From: Spartobacteria bacterium
GTDB lineage: Bacteria; Verrucomicrobiota; Verrucomicrobiia; Chthoniobacterales; Chthoniobacteraceae
Length of the DNA: 23,554 nt
Direction of reading: 5' to 3'
NCBI GenBank assembly: GCA_025350985.1
Contig: JANXWU010000169.1
Location: forward strand, 1-23,554
The notes below the pieces were generated by a model. That model did no database searches. It worked only from the letters and a program-made list of their open reading frames with translations, and was not told the DNA's origin. The position numbers were made by a program, and so were the translations under genes. Positions 1 to 6,930 of this stretch are shown here, in pieces. How positions within the stretch are numbered: position 1 is the stretch's first letter; each line of letters begins with the position of its first letter.

Positions 1-49
1 CTACGACCTGGCGCTGTGGTGGGCCTTTCGGCACACCGCTACCGATTGA
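1..49 (+). CDS. C-terminal tail of an unidentified protein, cut by the window edge
   Basis: Frame 2 reads YDLALWWAFRHTATD and then TGA at 47-49. The aromatic-rich tail looks like a natural protein end, but only 15 residues are visible. The other two plus frames also stay open past this point, to about 108 and beyond, so the reading frame is not certain. No function can be proposed. The gene, if real, converges on the small minus-strand gene that ends at 72. Confidence 0.3.
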   Translation, partial: YDLALWWAFRHTATD

Positions 50-71
50 ACGGAATTGCAACAATCCGAAG

Positions 72-230
72 TTACACAGGATTGTCAGGCCCGTAATTCT
101 CGCCAATGTCGATGCTTTTTGAAAGATAAATCGATCCGCTACACCAGTGCAGCCAATAGATATAAAACAGCAACGGCGACGCAATCACCATAATGCAGAG
201 GTTTCTGAACAGACGTTTGTTCGCGAGCAT
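72..230 (-). CDS. Small single-pass membrane protein (52 aa), hypothetical
   Basis: The reading frame starts MLANKRLFRN, with a positively charged N-terminus. A strongly hydrophobic stretch follows at about residues 11-28 (LCIMVIASPLLFYIYWL), then a polar tail ending PDNPV. This predicts one transmembrane helix, or an uncleaved signal anchor, with the N-terminus inside. The ATG at 228-230 lies 5 bp after the TGA of the gene at 236-517, which argues for a two-gene operon and probable translational coupling. The DNA is visibly AT-richer than the rest of the window. I do not recognise the family. It could be the membrane partner of the upstream small protein, but that is inferred from position only. 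Confidence 0.5.
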   Translation of the reverse strand: MLANKRLFRNLCIMVIASPLLFYIYWLHWCSGSIYLSKSIDIGENYGPDNPV

Positions 231-235
231 CGTGT

Positions 236-517
236 TCACGGAATGATCTCCTCTGAGGGAAAAATCTTAACTCCATTGCTCTTAATGATCTGCCCGTTCG
301 ATTGTTTACTGGTTCCCGGTCCGTCCCATATCCAAAGTTCTCCAGCATCGTATTTTTTAAGTAAGTCGGCCTTGATTGCATCAAAATCCGGCAATACAAG
401 CAGCTTGCGATGAATCACGGTGCTGCCTATTTCATTATTGTATAAAGCCATCGTGGAATCGAATGCAGTCCCTTTGTGGGTAAACTCATAGGCTCTTGCA
501 AAGAACCATCCAGTCAT
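236..517 (-). CDS. Hypothetical protein (93 aa), possibly truncated
   Basis: The product begins MTGWFFARAYEFTHKG and contains an ALYNNEIGSTVIH segment followed by a charged helical stretch (FDAIKADLLKKYDAGELWIW). It has no signal peptide or membrane segment. The LYNNEIG motif is reminiscent of the 'MDLYNNEVG' block I recall from DUF6973-type domains, but the upstream half of such a domain is missing, so this is only a weak suggestion. An in-frame TGA at 542-544 lies 12 codons upstream, and the intervening codons (ending DVPTQP) contain no start. The ATG at 515-517 is therefore the only ATG choice, unless the gene is a broken remnant. It is followed 5 bp later by the small membrane gene at 72-230. 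Its base composition is AT-richer than that of its neighbours, suggesting transfer. Confidence 0.5.
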   Translation of the reverse strand: MTGWFFARAYEFTHKGTAFDSTMALYNNEIGSTVIHRKLLVLPDFDAIKADLLKKYDAGELWIWDGPGTSKQSNGQIIKSNGVKIFPSEEIIP

Positions 518-714
518 GGGTTGTGTTGGAACGTCCCATGGTCAACTATATTTTCAAAAAGGTTTTGCCGCTCTTTCCACCGGAAGAATCATCTCGCGTC
601 GCGCAGTGGCAGAGTCGCCTGCGGTCGCTGGGTGAACCGGCGGCGGTTCATCCGTGCCCGCCATTGACCGCGCCGGGCGAATGCGTTAAGGGAAGCGCTC
701 CAACCAATCGCAAC

Positions 715-891
715 ATGGGCCAGCAAACGAACAAAATCCAAAAACGACGACGCCGCATCGCTTACAACAAGCGCAAAAATGAGCAGGCGAAAGTGAAGTC
801 CGCGCCGAAGGCGAAAGCGCGTCCCGCCCGCAAAGCCGCGCCGAAAGCTGCTCCGGCGGCGACAGAAGCCGCCGCGCAATCGGCGACGTAA
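715..891 (+). CDS. Small basic protein, Verrucomicrobia/Chlamydiae type (58 aa)
   Basis: The product starts MGQQTNKIQKRRRRIAYNKR and continues with an Ala/Lys/Pro-rich tail (KAKARPARKAAPKAAPAA). This matches my memory of a small, very basic family confined to Verrucomicrobia and Chlamydiae (the TIGR04137 'small basic protein' type). Its role is not established; the RRRR cluster and low-complexity basic tail suggest RNA or nucleic-acid binding, perhaps at the ribosome. The frame is open upstream to 496, but the conserved N-terminus begins at the ATG at 715-717, and the upstream residues look non-coding. A short GC hairpin follows the stop. It is useful as a lineage marker for the host. Confidence 0.75.
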   Translation: MGQQTNKIQKRRRRIAYNKRKNEQAKVKSAPKAKARPARKAAPKAAPAATEAAAQSAT

Positions 892-898
892 GACCGGT

Positions 899-913
899 CG
901 GGGAGGCTCCCCG
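899..913 (+). terminator. Short GC hairpin after the small basic protein gene
   Basis: CGGGGA (899-904) and TCCCCG (908-913) form a perfect 6-bp stem with a GGC loop, 7 bp after the TAA at 891. It is followed by CCTGTTTGCTT, which has only a weak T-run. It could be an intrinsic terminator or an attenuating hairpin before the nuclease gene at 932. Confidence 0.3.
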
Positions 914-931
914 CCTGTTTGCTTCCGCGCG

Positions 932-1369
932 ATGCGAGTGCTGATCGTCGATGGACACAGCGTCATTTTCGCGTGGCCGGATTTGCGGAAGATGCACGCG
1001 CGACGCACCGCGCTGGCGCGTGAGGCATTGGTGAAGGCGCTGACGGCTTATCAGGATTTTTCCAGCGTTCACGTAGTTGCGGTGTTCGATGGTCGCGGCG
1101 AAAAGACGAGCGACGTGACCGAGCCAGGCGGAGTGCAAATATTCTACTCAGGAGCGGGGCAGACGGCGGATGACCTGATCGAGCGGCTGGTGGCGCGGTA
1201 TGGAAACGAGCACGAGATCACGGTCGCCACCGACGATCTGATGGAGCAACAGACGGCGATCAGTTTCGGCGCGCAACCGGTGTCCACGGACGGCTTGAAA
1301 GCGCTGCTGGAAACGTCGCGTGGCGAATTCGAGCGCGCGCTCAAAAAACGCCGCCGCGCTACTCATTAA
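932..1369 (+). CDS. yacP: YacP/Rae1-like NYN-domain ribonuclease
   Basis: This 145-residue protein is close to the normal length of the YacP (DUF901, NYN/PIN-like) family. The fold's acidic residues are visible: D7 in LIVDGHSVIFAW, D53 in VAVFDGRGE, the DD pair at 80-81 in GQTADDLIERL, and the DD pair at 101-102 in VATDDLMEQ. In Bacillus subtilis the family member Rae1 is a ribosome-associated endoribonuclease; in most bacteria the role is unproven. The C-terminus is basic (ALKKRRRATH). The gene starts at an ATG 40 bp after the small basic protein, with no obvious Shine-Dalgarno. The juxtaposition of two probable RNA-linked proteins fits shared transcription, although a hairpin separates them. 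Confidence 0.85.
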   Translation: MRVLIVDGHSVIFAWPDLRKMHARRTALAREALVKALTAYQDFSSVHVVAVFDGRGEKTSDVTEPGGVQIFYSGAGQTADDLIERLVARYGNEHEITVATDDLMEQQTAISFGAQPVSTDGLKALLETSRGEFERALKKRRRATH

Positions 1370-1396
1370 TAGGGCGTGTAACACTTCGTATTTTCA

Positions 1397-1476
1397 TCCA
1401 CAGATTACGCAGATTTTCACAGATTTATCTAACGTGGAGCCGGCCCGCCTTTAAAAAATCTGCGTCCATCTGTGAA
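1397..1476. repeat. Imperfect palindrome of the CACAGATTACGCAGATTTT type
   Basis: The left arm CACAGATTACGCAGATTTT (1399-1417) pairs with the right arm AAAATCTGCGTCCATCTGTG (1455-1474), with one mismatch region and one single-base indel, around a loop of about 37 bases. It lies between yacP and the two-TM gene. I recall intergenic repeats of this general sequence in Verrucomicrobia and Planctomycetes genomes. It could also fold as an RNA hairpin after yacP. Confidence 0.55.
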
Positions 1477-1605
1477 AGCTGTGGAAACCCGACTCCTTAG
1501 CCCCGCAACCTCAGCGGTGAGCGCAAAGAATTTCATCGGATCGGACAAAAACGAATTTCGCGGAGAAGCGCCGGATGCTAGCTTCGTGGCGCGTCGATTT
1601 TTCCC

Positions 1606-1911
1606 ATGAGCTTCATCATCCAAATCACCAAGGGCCTGATCCGGGATGCCATTCTGCGCCGGAAAATCATGGGCGCGTGCGTGCTGATGGCGTGCGTGAT
1701 GTTGCTCGCGGGCGGGACGGTGCTGTGGCGCAGCTTGACCGAGGAGCCGTGGGCGTTCTTTGTTTTTTGGGCGGTCTGCCTGTGGATGACGGTGCTGTCC
1801 CTTTTGCTCGCCGTTTACGACTTGTTGCTGGTCCGGATGGCGGCACGGCTGGAGCGCGAGCGCTTGCAACGAAAAATTTTGACGGCGGAAGAAATCCGCG
1901 ACCACCAGTGA
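1606..1911 (+). CDS. Small two-TM membrane protein, hypothetical (101 aa)
   Basis: Two hydrophobic segments are clear, at about residues 22-41 (MGACVLMACVMLLAGGTVLW) and 49-72 (ending MTVLSLLLAVYDLLL). They are joined by a short loop RSLTEEP and followed by a charged amphipathic C-terminal helix (RMAARLERERLQRKILTAEEIRDH). The N-terminal region (KGLIRDAILRRK) is basic, so both ends are probably cytoplasmic. No domain is recognised. The ATG at 1606 lacks a Shine-Dalgarno, and an alternative longer frame starting at 1575 is out of register and not convincing. The gene precedes dgt by 57 bp and may share its transcript. Confidence 0.7.
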   Translation: MSFIIQITKGLIRDAILRRKIMGACVLMACVMLLAGGTVLWRSLTEEPWAFFVFWAVCLWMTVLSLLLAVYDLLLVRMAARLERERLQRKILTAEEIRDHQ

Positions 1912-1968
1912 CCCACCCCGACGCCACGCGATTGCGCACCGTCACGCCCTCGCTTTAACTCATCCCCG

Positions 1969-3171
1969 ATGATCCGGAGCCGTCTGCAAATGGAGGAGCA
2001 CGAGCAAGTCATGCTCGCGCCGCACGGTCAAAAATCCGGCGACACTGCCGGCCGCAAACACGCCGAGCCGTCGCATCCTTTTCGCACCGAGTTCCAGCGC
2101 GACCGCGCGCGGGTCATCCATTCGCGCGCCTTCCGCCGCCTCGAATACAAGACGCAGGTTTTCCTCAACGGCACCGGCGATCATCTGCGGACGCGGCTCA
2201 CGCACACGATGGAAGTGGCGTCGATCAGCCGCACGATTGCCCGCGCGCTCGGATTGAATGAAGATCTCGCCGAGGCCATCGCGCTGGCGCACGACCTTGG
2301 GCACTCGCCCTTCGGCCATTCCGGGGAAAAAATTCTGCACGAACTGATGGGCGGGCACGGCGGGTTCGATCACAACGAACAGAGCCTGCGCGTCGTCGAG
2401 TTGCTCGAATCGCGCTACCCGAAATTCGCGGGGCTGAACCTGAGTTTCGAGACGCTCGAAGGTCTGCGGAAGCACCACAAGTTTTACGATTTGCCGGAGA
2501 AAAAAATCGCGGGCGAAAAATACACGAGCCCGTCGCTCGAAGCGCAAATCGCGAATCTTGCCGACGAGATCACCTACTACAGCCACGACATCGACGACGG
2601 GCTGGAGTTCAATCTCATCACGACAAAGCAACTGAAGGAACTCGAACTGTGGCACGAGACGAGTCGCGCGGTGCGTCGGCAATTTCCCGCACTCGAGGGA
2701 AAGCGGGCGGCGAGCTACATCATCCGCTGCCTCATCGACCGCGAAGTCGAGGACGTGGTGCGGACGAGCAGCGAGTTGATCGAGGCCTCGGAGGTGAAAA
2801 GCGCGGACGAGGTGCGCAGCCAGAAAAAACCGCTCATCCGCTACAGCCAGACGCTGCTGCACGCGAATGCGAAGCTGCGGAAATTCCTCTATGAAAATGT
2901 GTATTACCATCCGAGCGTCGCCGGGGCGAATCGGCGCGGAGGGAACCTGCTGCGCGAGGTGTTCGAGGCTTATTTGAAACAGCCGAATCTGCTCGGCGAG
3001 GAGAGCGCGCGGCGCGTGCGGAAGGAGGGCTTGCACCGGACGGTTTGCGATTATGTCTCGGGCATGACGGACCGCTACTTGATGGAGGAACACACGCGTT
3101 TGTTCCCCGACGGCGCGAGCGCCATCGCGCGGCGCGAGAGCGAATTGCGGTTAAGCCGGCGGCACGAATAG
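1969..3171 (+). CDS. dgt: dGTPase-like deoxynucleoside triphosphate triphosphohydrolase (HD domain)
   Basis: This family hydrolyses dGTP or other dNTPs to the deoxynucleoside and tripolyphosphate, affecting nucleotide pools. The 400-residue protein shows the N-terminal signature HSRAFRRLEYKTQVF and the HD metal site: H79 in RLTHTMEVA, the H108-D109 pair in IALAHDLGHSPFGHSGE, and H112/H117. Further family blocks are FDHNEQSLRVVELLE and ITYYSHDIDDGLEF. The start at 1969 gives MIRSRLQMEEHEQVMLAPHG, which matches the usual family N-terminus before the LAP block. A start at 1990 is possible and has GGAG about 10 bases upstream. The gene converges on the Lon-domain gene with only 8 bp between stop codons. 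Confidence 0.92.
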   Translation: MIRSRLQMEEHEQVMLAPHGQKSGDTAGRKHAEPSHPFRTEFQRDRARVIHSRAFRRLEYKTQVFLNGTGDHLRTRLTHTMEVASISRTIARALGLNEDLAEAIALAHDLGHSPFGHSGEKILHELMGGHGGFDHNEQSLRVVELLESRYPKFAGLNLSFETLEGLRKHHKFYDLPEKKIAGEKYTSPSLEAQIANLADEITYYSHDIDDGLEFNLITTKQLKELELWHETSRAVRRQFPALEGKRAASYIIRCLIDREVEDVVRTSSELIEASEVKSADEVRSQKKPLIRYSQTLLHANAKLRKFLYENVYYHPSVAGANRRGGNLLREVFEAYLKQPNLLGEESARRVRKEGLHRTVCDYVSGMTDRYLMEEHTRLFPDGASAIARRESELRLSRRHE

Positions 3172-3179
3172 CCGGAGCA

Positions 3180-3824
3180 TCACGCGCCGTTTTCGCGCGT
3201 CAGTTCGCCTTGGAGATAATCAATCAGCAGCCGCAGGCGGTCGCTGACCACCGCCCGTTCGAGCAGGTTTTGCCGCCGGAACGGATCGCCGATGAACGTG
3301 TTCGTGACCACGTCGGCGAGCACGCCGGGATTGCGCATGTGCGCGATTTCCCGAGCGATTTTCTCCGGGACGCCGGTGGTTTTTTCCTGCAAGGACTGGC
3401 AGAGCTCGATCACTTTTGCGCCGAGCGCGTCGGCTTCCACGGGGTTGGAAACCTGAGCCGGCAACTCGCGGATTTGCGCGATGGGAAAGGGCGTGTGCTG
3501 GAGGAAATTCACAAGCCGCACACGCGCCAAACCTTGCAGCACGAGCAGGAAAGTGCCGTCGTCATTGGCCCGCGCCACCCGGATTAATCCGACTCCCGCG
3601 ACGTGATGAAAATCCTCGACCGTTTGCCATTCTTCGACGCCTCGTTTCACCAGCGCGACGCAAAACATCCGGTCCTGATGCAGGCAATGCTGAAGCATCT
3701 GCCGGTAGCGCTCTTCAAAAATCCGCAGCGGCAGCATCGAGTGCGGAATGAGCAGCGTGTCCCGCAGCGCCATCACCGGCACCTCCGATGGAAGGTTCGA
3801 CTGCTGATGAAAGACGTTTTTCAT
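3180..3824 (-). CDS. Stand-alone Lon N-terminal (substrate-binding) domain protein
   Basis: The 214-residue product consists of a LON substrate-binding domain: VPVMALRDTLLIPHSMLPLR with the following IFEERYRQM, then GVGLIRVARANDDGTFLLVLQG and LARVRLVNF, then a helical region ending LRLLIDYLQGELTRE. It has no AAA+ ATPase or Ser/Lys protease domain, so it is not a Lon protease. Such stand-alone proteins are widespread, and their role is uncertain (peptide binding or adaptor has been proposed). The start at 3824 (MKNVFHQQSNLPSEV) is preferred to an in-frame start at 3863, because the extra residues (RRVREFVLFFR) do not resemble the family. It lies downstream of ruvB on the same strand but is separated from it by a strong hairpin, so it probably has its own promoter. 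Confidence 0.8.
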   Translation of the reverse strand: MKNVFHQQSNLPSEVPVMALRDTLLIPHSMLPLRIFEERYRQMLQHCLHQDRMFCVALVKRGVEEWQTVEDFHHVAGVGLIRVARANDDGTFLLVLQGLARVRLVNFLQHTPFPIAQIRELPAQVSNPVEADALGAKVIELCQSLQEKTTGVPEKIAREIAHMRNPGVLADVVTNTFIGDPFRRQNLLERAVVSDRLRLLIDYLQGELTRENGA

Positions 3825-3896
3825 CGTGCGAAAAAATAGCACAAACTCGCGAACCCGCCGCACCCTGCGGCGAAAGAAATGGACGGGGCGAAAGAA

Positions 3897-3969
3897 AATC
3901 TGGAACTCAGGAACTCAGGAAAAGAAAAGTCTTATTCTGCTTTTTTCCTGAGTTCCTGAGTTCTAGATT
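3897..3969 (-). terminator. Near-perfect 27-bp inverted repeat downstream of ruvB, terminator-like
   Basis: The arms at 3897-3923 and 3943-3969 are complementary over 27 bp with a single mismatch, around a 19-base loop. The core GAACTCAGGAACTCAGG itself contains a tandem 8-bp unit. Read on the minus strand, the hairpin starts 11 bp after the ruvB stop and is followed by TTTTCTTTC, as expected for an intrinsic terminator of ruvB. The same sequence type occurs as a dispersed palindrome in related genomes as far as I recall, so it may be a repeat co-opted as a terminator. Confidence 0.7.
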
Positions 3970-3980
3970 TCCGTTAATTT

Positions 3981-4997
3981 TCAGAGCAGTTCCGGCTGCG
4001 CGCGCGGCGGTTTCAAGCCGATTTTTTCGTAAGCCCGCGGCATCGCGACGCGACCTTGCGCGGTGCGTTTGAGATAGCCTTGCATGATCAAGTACGGCTC
4101 GTTCACGTCTTCGAGAGTGCCCGCGTCTTCGCCGACGGCGACGGCGAGGGAATTCAATCCGACTGGCCCGCCGCCGAATTTATGGATCATCGTTTCGATG
4201 ATGCGCTTGTCCATTTCATCGAAGCCGTCGCGGTCAATTTCCAGCATCGTCAGCGCACGATCGGCAATGTCGCGCGTGATTTTTTTGTCCGCCTTCACCT
4301 GCGCATAATCCCGCACCCAGCGCAGCAAATTATTCACGATGCGCGGCGTGCCCCGCGAGCGCGCGGCGATTTCCAGCGCGCCCGCGCCGTCGATTTCCAC
4401 GTTGATGATCGCCGCGCTTCGACGCACGATTTTTTGCAGCTCGTCCGCAGTGTAAAAATCCAGCCGGCTGACCATCCCGAACCTTGAGCGCAAGGGCGCG
4501 CTGATCATCCCCGCGCGGGTCGTCGCACCGATGAGCGTGAACTTTGGCAGGTTCAGCCGCACGCTGCGTGCGCTCGGCCCGGCGTCGATGATGATGTCGA
4601 GTTTGTAGTCCTCCATCGCCGGATAAAGGTACTCCTCAATCGTCGGCTGGAGCCGGTGGATTTCGTCGATGAACAGGATGTCGCCGCGTTCGAGCGTCGT
4701 CAGTAATCCCGCCAGGTCGCCTGCTTTTTCGATCGTCGGCCCGCTCGTGTTTTTAATGTTGGCGCCGACCGCGTTGGCGATGATGTAGGCGAGGCTGGTT
4801 TTCCCCAAACCGGGCGGACCGCTCAACAAAATGTGCTCCAGCACATCGCCGCGCTGTTGTGCCGCCTCGACCATCAACTCCAGCCTCTCGCGCACTTTTT
4901 CCTGTCCCGCAAAATCGGCAAAACTCGGCGGCCGCAGCGAAATATCGAACGGCGTGTCGGGCGCCTCGACGGTTTGCGTGATGAAGTTTTCTGGCAC
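3981..4997 (-). CDS. ruvB: Holliday junction branch migration ATPase RuvB
   Basis: RuvB is the hexameric AAA+ motor that drives branch migration at Holliday junctions with RuvA. Counting from the GTG start, the protein is 338 residues. It shows Walker A GPPGLGKT (60-67), Walker B ILFIDEIH (107-114), sensor I GATTRAG (157-163), the arginine finger in APLRSRFG, and the C-terminal winged-helix block [17 protein letters not shown]. The start is not ATG: the frame has an in-frame TGA directly before a TTG at 5009, and a GTG at 4997 ([17 protein letters not shown]) is the better candidate. Neither has a clear Shine-Dalgarno. RuvA and RuvC genes are not in the window. A hypothetical acidic protein gene precedes it by about 70 bp. 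Confidence 0.95.
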   Translation of the reverse strand: MPENFITQTVEAPDTPFDISLRPPSFADFAGQEKVRERLELMVEAAQQRGDVLEHILLSGPPGLGKTSLAYIIANAVGANIKNTSGPTIEKAGDLAGLLTTLERGDILFIDEIHRLQPTIEEYLYPAMEDYKLDIIIDAGPSARSVRLNLPKFTLIGATTRAGMISAPLRSRFGMVSRLDFYTADELQKIVRRSAAIINVEIDGAGALEIAARSRGTPRIVNNLLRWVRDYAQVKADKKITRDIADRALTMLEIDRDGFDEMDKRIIETMIHKFGGGPVGLNSLAVAVGEDAGTLEDVNEPYLIMQGYLKRTAQGRVAMPRAYEKIGLKPPRAQPELL

Positions 4998-5070
4998 GCC
5001 CGGATTCAATCACGAAAGCGCGCACGCGGCAAAATTCACTTTCACTCGCGGCGTTTTCCGCCGCCGGAGA

Positions 5071-5454
5071 TCAAACCTCCTCGTCCCTCGGCTCCATCCG
5101 CGCCGCCTCAAGCATCTGCTCATGCACCGCTTCGTCCATGCCCTCGGCCACGAGTTCTTCGAGCACGTTTTCGGTGTCCTCCTGCCCGGCATTCTCCACA
5201 TGATGCCCGAGCGTGCCGGGAATCTCGCGCTGCGTCGCCGCGCCGATGGTTTCCCCGCCGTCGTCATCGAGCAGCCGGGCGTGGCCGCCGTGAAGTTCCT
5301 GCTTCGCCTGCTGCCAGTCCTCTTCGCTGAACTCCCGGCGTCCGCCAATGAGTGCAATTTCCTCCGCGCGCCGTCGCACAAGGTCGGTGGAAGGGACGCC
5401 CATCCCCTCCGCATGCTGAAGGATTTTTCCCTGGACCGTCCGCGAGTTCTTCAT
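5071..5454 (-). CDS. Hypothetical acidic protein upstream of ruvB (127 aa)
   Basis: The product has an N-terminal block VPSTDLVRRRAEEIALIGGR followed by EFSEEDWQQAKQELHG. This resembles small conserved helical proteins (DUF2934-like 'RRRAYEI' type) seen in Verrucomicrobia. The C-terminal two thirds is acidic and probably flexible or helical (ENVLEELVAEGMDEAVHEQ, ending EPRDEEV). No signal peptide, membrane segment or catalytic motif is visible. The ATG at 5452-5454 is chosen; a TTG two codons earlier is also possible. It is on the ruvB strand and could share its transcript. The spacer of 110 bp to the divergent gene at 5565 should hold promoters for both. Confidence 0.65.
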   Translation of the reverse strand: MKNSRTVQGKILQHAEGMGVPSTDLVRRRAEEIALIGGRREFSEEDWQQAKQELHGGHARLLDDDGGETIGAATQREIPGTLGHHVENAGQEDTENVLEELVAEGMDEAVHEQMLEAARMEPRDEEV

Positions 5455-5564
5455 GGCCAAAAGTTACGCCGATGCCTTCGACCGGCAAGGGATTTTCGCA
5501 CGCGCGCCCACAGCGTTTCCAGCTTGCCCGCCGTTCGCCACGCGCCGATGCTGTTTATTCATTC

Positions 5565-5831
5565 ATGCGCAAAATCAAGTTGAGCGGAAGGGAGATCGAT
5601 ATCGTGCGGGCGATTGATTTTTCGCTGGGAACCCTGGGCGGAGAAATCATGGAGCGCACGCACATCGACCGCGCCGAACTGATCGACATCCTCAACTCGC
5701 TTATGGACATCGGCTTTATCGAAACCGACTCCACCGCGCCACGGATCGATTACGGGGCGCTGGAAGAAACGGTCTTCCAAGTGAATCCGTCCTACGTGCT
5801 GGATTTGAAAGAGGCCATCAAGCGGCGGTGA
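5565..5831 (+). CDS. Small hypothetical protein with a winged-helix-like pattern (88 aa)
   Basis: The product begins MRKIKLSGREIDIVRAIDFS. It contains helices consistent with a small winged-helix or regulatory fold: DRAELIDILNSLMDIGFIET resembles a recognition helix plus wing, and the end is YVLDLKEAIKRR. The frame is open upstream to 5352, but those residues overlap the divergent gene's 5' end and look non-coding (Pro/Ser/Arg-rich). The ATG at 5565 is therefore chosen. The gene ends 15 bp before the stop of the ABC ATPase gene that converges on it. The family is not identified, and the DNA-binding suggestion comes from the helix pattern only. Confidence 0.65.
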   Translation: MRKIKLSGREIDIVRAIDFSLGTLGGEIMERTHIDRAELIDILNSLMDIGFIETDSTAPRIDYGALEETVFQVNPSYVLDLKEAIKRR

Positions 5832-5846
5832 AATTTCCCCTTCGGT

Positions 5847-6839
5847 TCAAGCGCGCGGCTTTCCGTCGTGATCCTCTCCGAAGAGTCGGCGGATGACTTC
5901 CTCGACCGGGATTTCCTGGATGGAAATGTCGGCCACCCGGCACGTCGAGAAAATCTCGCGGCAAACCTCGGATACTTTCGCGCGCGGCACTTTTAACCGC
6001 ACCGTCCGCGGCGTCTGCTCCAGCACTTCGCCGAAACGCGGGAGGTCGCACTGCGTAGCGTCTTCAAACACGAAGCTCAACACCTTGTGCGTCGAAAAGC
6101 GGTCGGTGATTGTGCTCAACGCGCCGTCGAAAAAAATCCTGCCGTGATCGATGATGATCACCCGCTGGCACAGCTCCTCGATGTCCTCCATGTAATGACT
6201 GGTGAGCATCGTCACGATCGGATTCCCGGCGTTGTAGCTGCGCAAAAACTCGCGCACTTTTTTCTGGCTCACTACGTCGAGGCCGATCGTCGGTTCATCG
6301 AGGAAAAGCACGCGCGGCGAGTGCAGCAGCGCGGCGATCAATTCCATTTTCATCCGCTCGCCGAGCGAGAGCTCGCGCACCATCGTGTCGAGCTTGTCCG
6401 TCACCTCCAGCAGCTCGCTCAGCCCGCCGACGATCTTTTGAAAAACCGGACGTTCGATCCCGTAAATCGCGCGGTTCAGTTCCAGTGATTCGCGCGCCGG
6501 CAAGTCCCACCACAGCGCATTCTTCTGGCCCATGAGCAGCGCGAATTGCCGCTTCATCGCGTCGCGGCGCTCCCACGGTTTGAAGCCCAGCACGCGCGCC
6601 TCGCCGGAGGTGGGATTCAGCAGCCCTGAGAGCATTTTGAGCACCGTCGTCTTGCCCGCGCCGTTCGGTCCCAAGAAGCCGACGAGTTCGCCTTCCTCGA
6701 TGGAAAAAGTCACATCATCCGCCGCCCGCACTTCCTCGTAACGGCGCTTCGCCAGGCCCTTGATCGCGCCGAGCAGGCCCGGTTCCTTTTTGTAAACGCG
6801 GTAAACTTTCGTCAGATGCTTCGCTTCGATCAGGTTCAT
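5847..6839 (-). CDS. ABC transporter ATP-binding protein (ABC-2/DrrA-like, COG4586 type)
   Basis: This 330-residue nucleotide-binding subunit has Walker A GPNGAGKT (57-64), the Q-loop at MGQK (Q105), signature LSLGERMKMEL (from 157), Walker B VLFLDEPTIGLD (177-188) and the switch histidine in LTSHYMED (H215). The N-terminal insertion (VYKKEPGLLGAIKGLAKRRY) and the roughly 100-residue C-terminal extension fit the COG4586 group, which pairs with ABC-2 permeases of unknown substrate. No permease gene is adjacent: upstream lies a repeat-rich gene-free region, and downstream a convergent small gene. The start ATG is the only reasonable choice. A peptide, drug or polysaccharide export role is possible but not shown. 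Confidence 0.9.
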   Translation of the reverse strand: MNLIEAKHLTKVYRVYKKEPGLLGAIKGLAKRRYEEVRAADDVTFSIEEGELVGFLGPNGAGKTTVLKMLSGLLNPTSGEARVLGFKPWERRDAMKRQFALLMGQKNALWWDLPARESLELNRAIYGIERPVFQKIVGGLSELLEVTDKLDTMVRELSLGERMKMELIAALLHSPRVLFLDEPTIGLDVVSQKKVREFLRSYNAGNPIVTMLTSHYMEDIEELCQRVIIIDHGRIFFDGALSTITDRFSTHKVLSFVFEDATQCDLPRFGEVLEQTPRTVRLKVPRAKVSEVCREIFSTCRVADISIQEIPVEEVIRRLFGEDHDGKPRA

Positions 6840-6862
6840 TTGTTTTCGATCCAGGAGGAATG

Positions 6863-6930
6863 AACCACGAAGCGCGCAGAGGACACGAAGGAAAATTCTT
6901 TCCCGGTCTTATTCCAAACTTCGTGCGTCC
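6863..6930. repeat. CCACGAAG/GACACGAAGG-type dispersed repeat
   Basis: ACCACGAAG, GGACACGAAGG and, inverted, CTTCGTGCGTCC lie close together. They resemble the CCACGAAG...ACACGAAGG intergenic repeats I recall from Verrucomicrobia. The inverted match is weak, so boundaries are approximate. The repeat abuts the 5' side of the gene remnant at 6931. Confidence 0.3.

Noticed and set aside
605..665. tRNA-like stretch (GTGGCAGAGTCGCC ... GGTTCATCC ... CCGCCA)
   Set aside because: The T-arm and acceptor stem cannot be paired properly, and there is no consistent anticodon arm. Resemblance is limited to short words.
496..714. Upstream in-frame extension of the small basic protein
   Set aside because: The residues before 715 look non-coding and precede the recognised family N-terminus MGQQTNK.
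1960..3093. 377-aa open frame antisense to dgt
   Set aside because: A shadow of a GC-rich gene; the composition is Arg/Ala/Phe-rich with no motif, whereas dgt on the other strand is clear.
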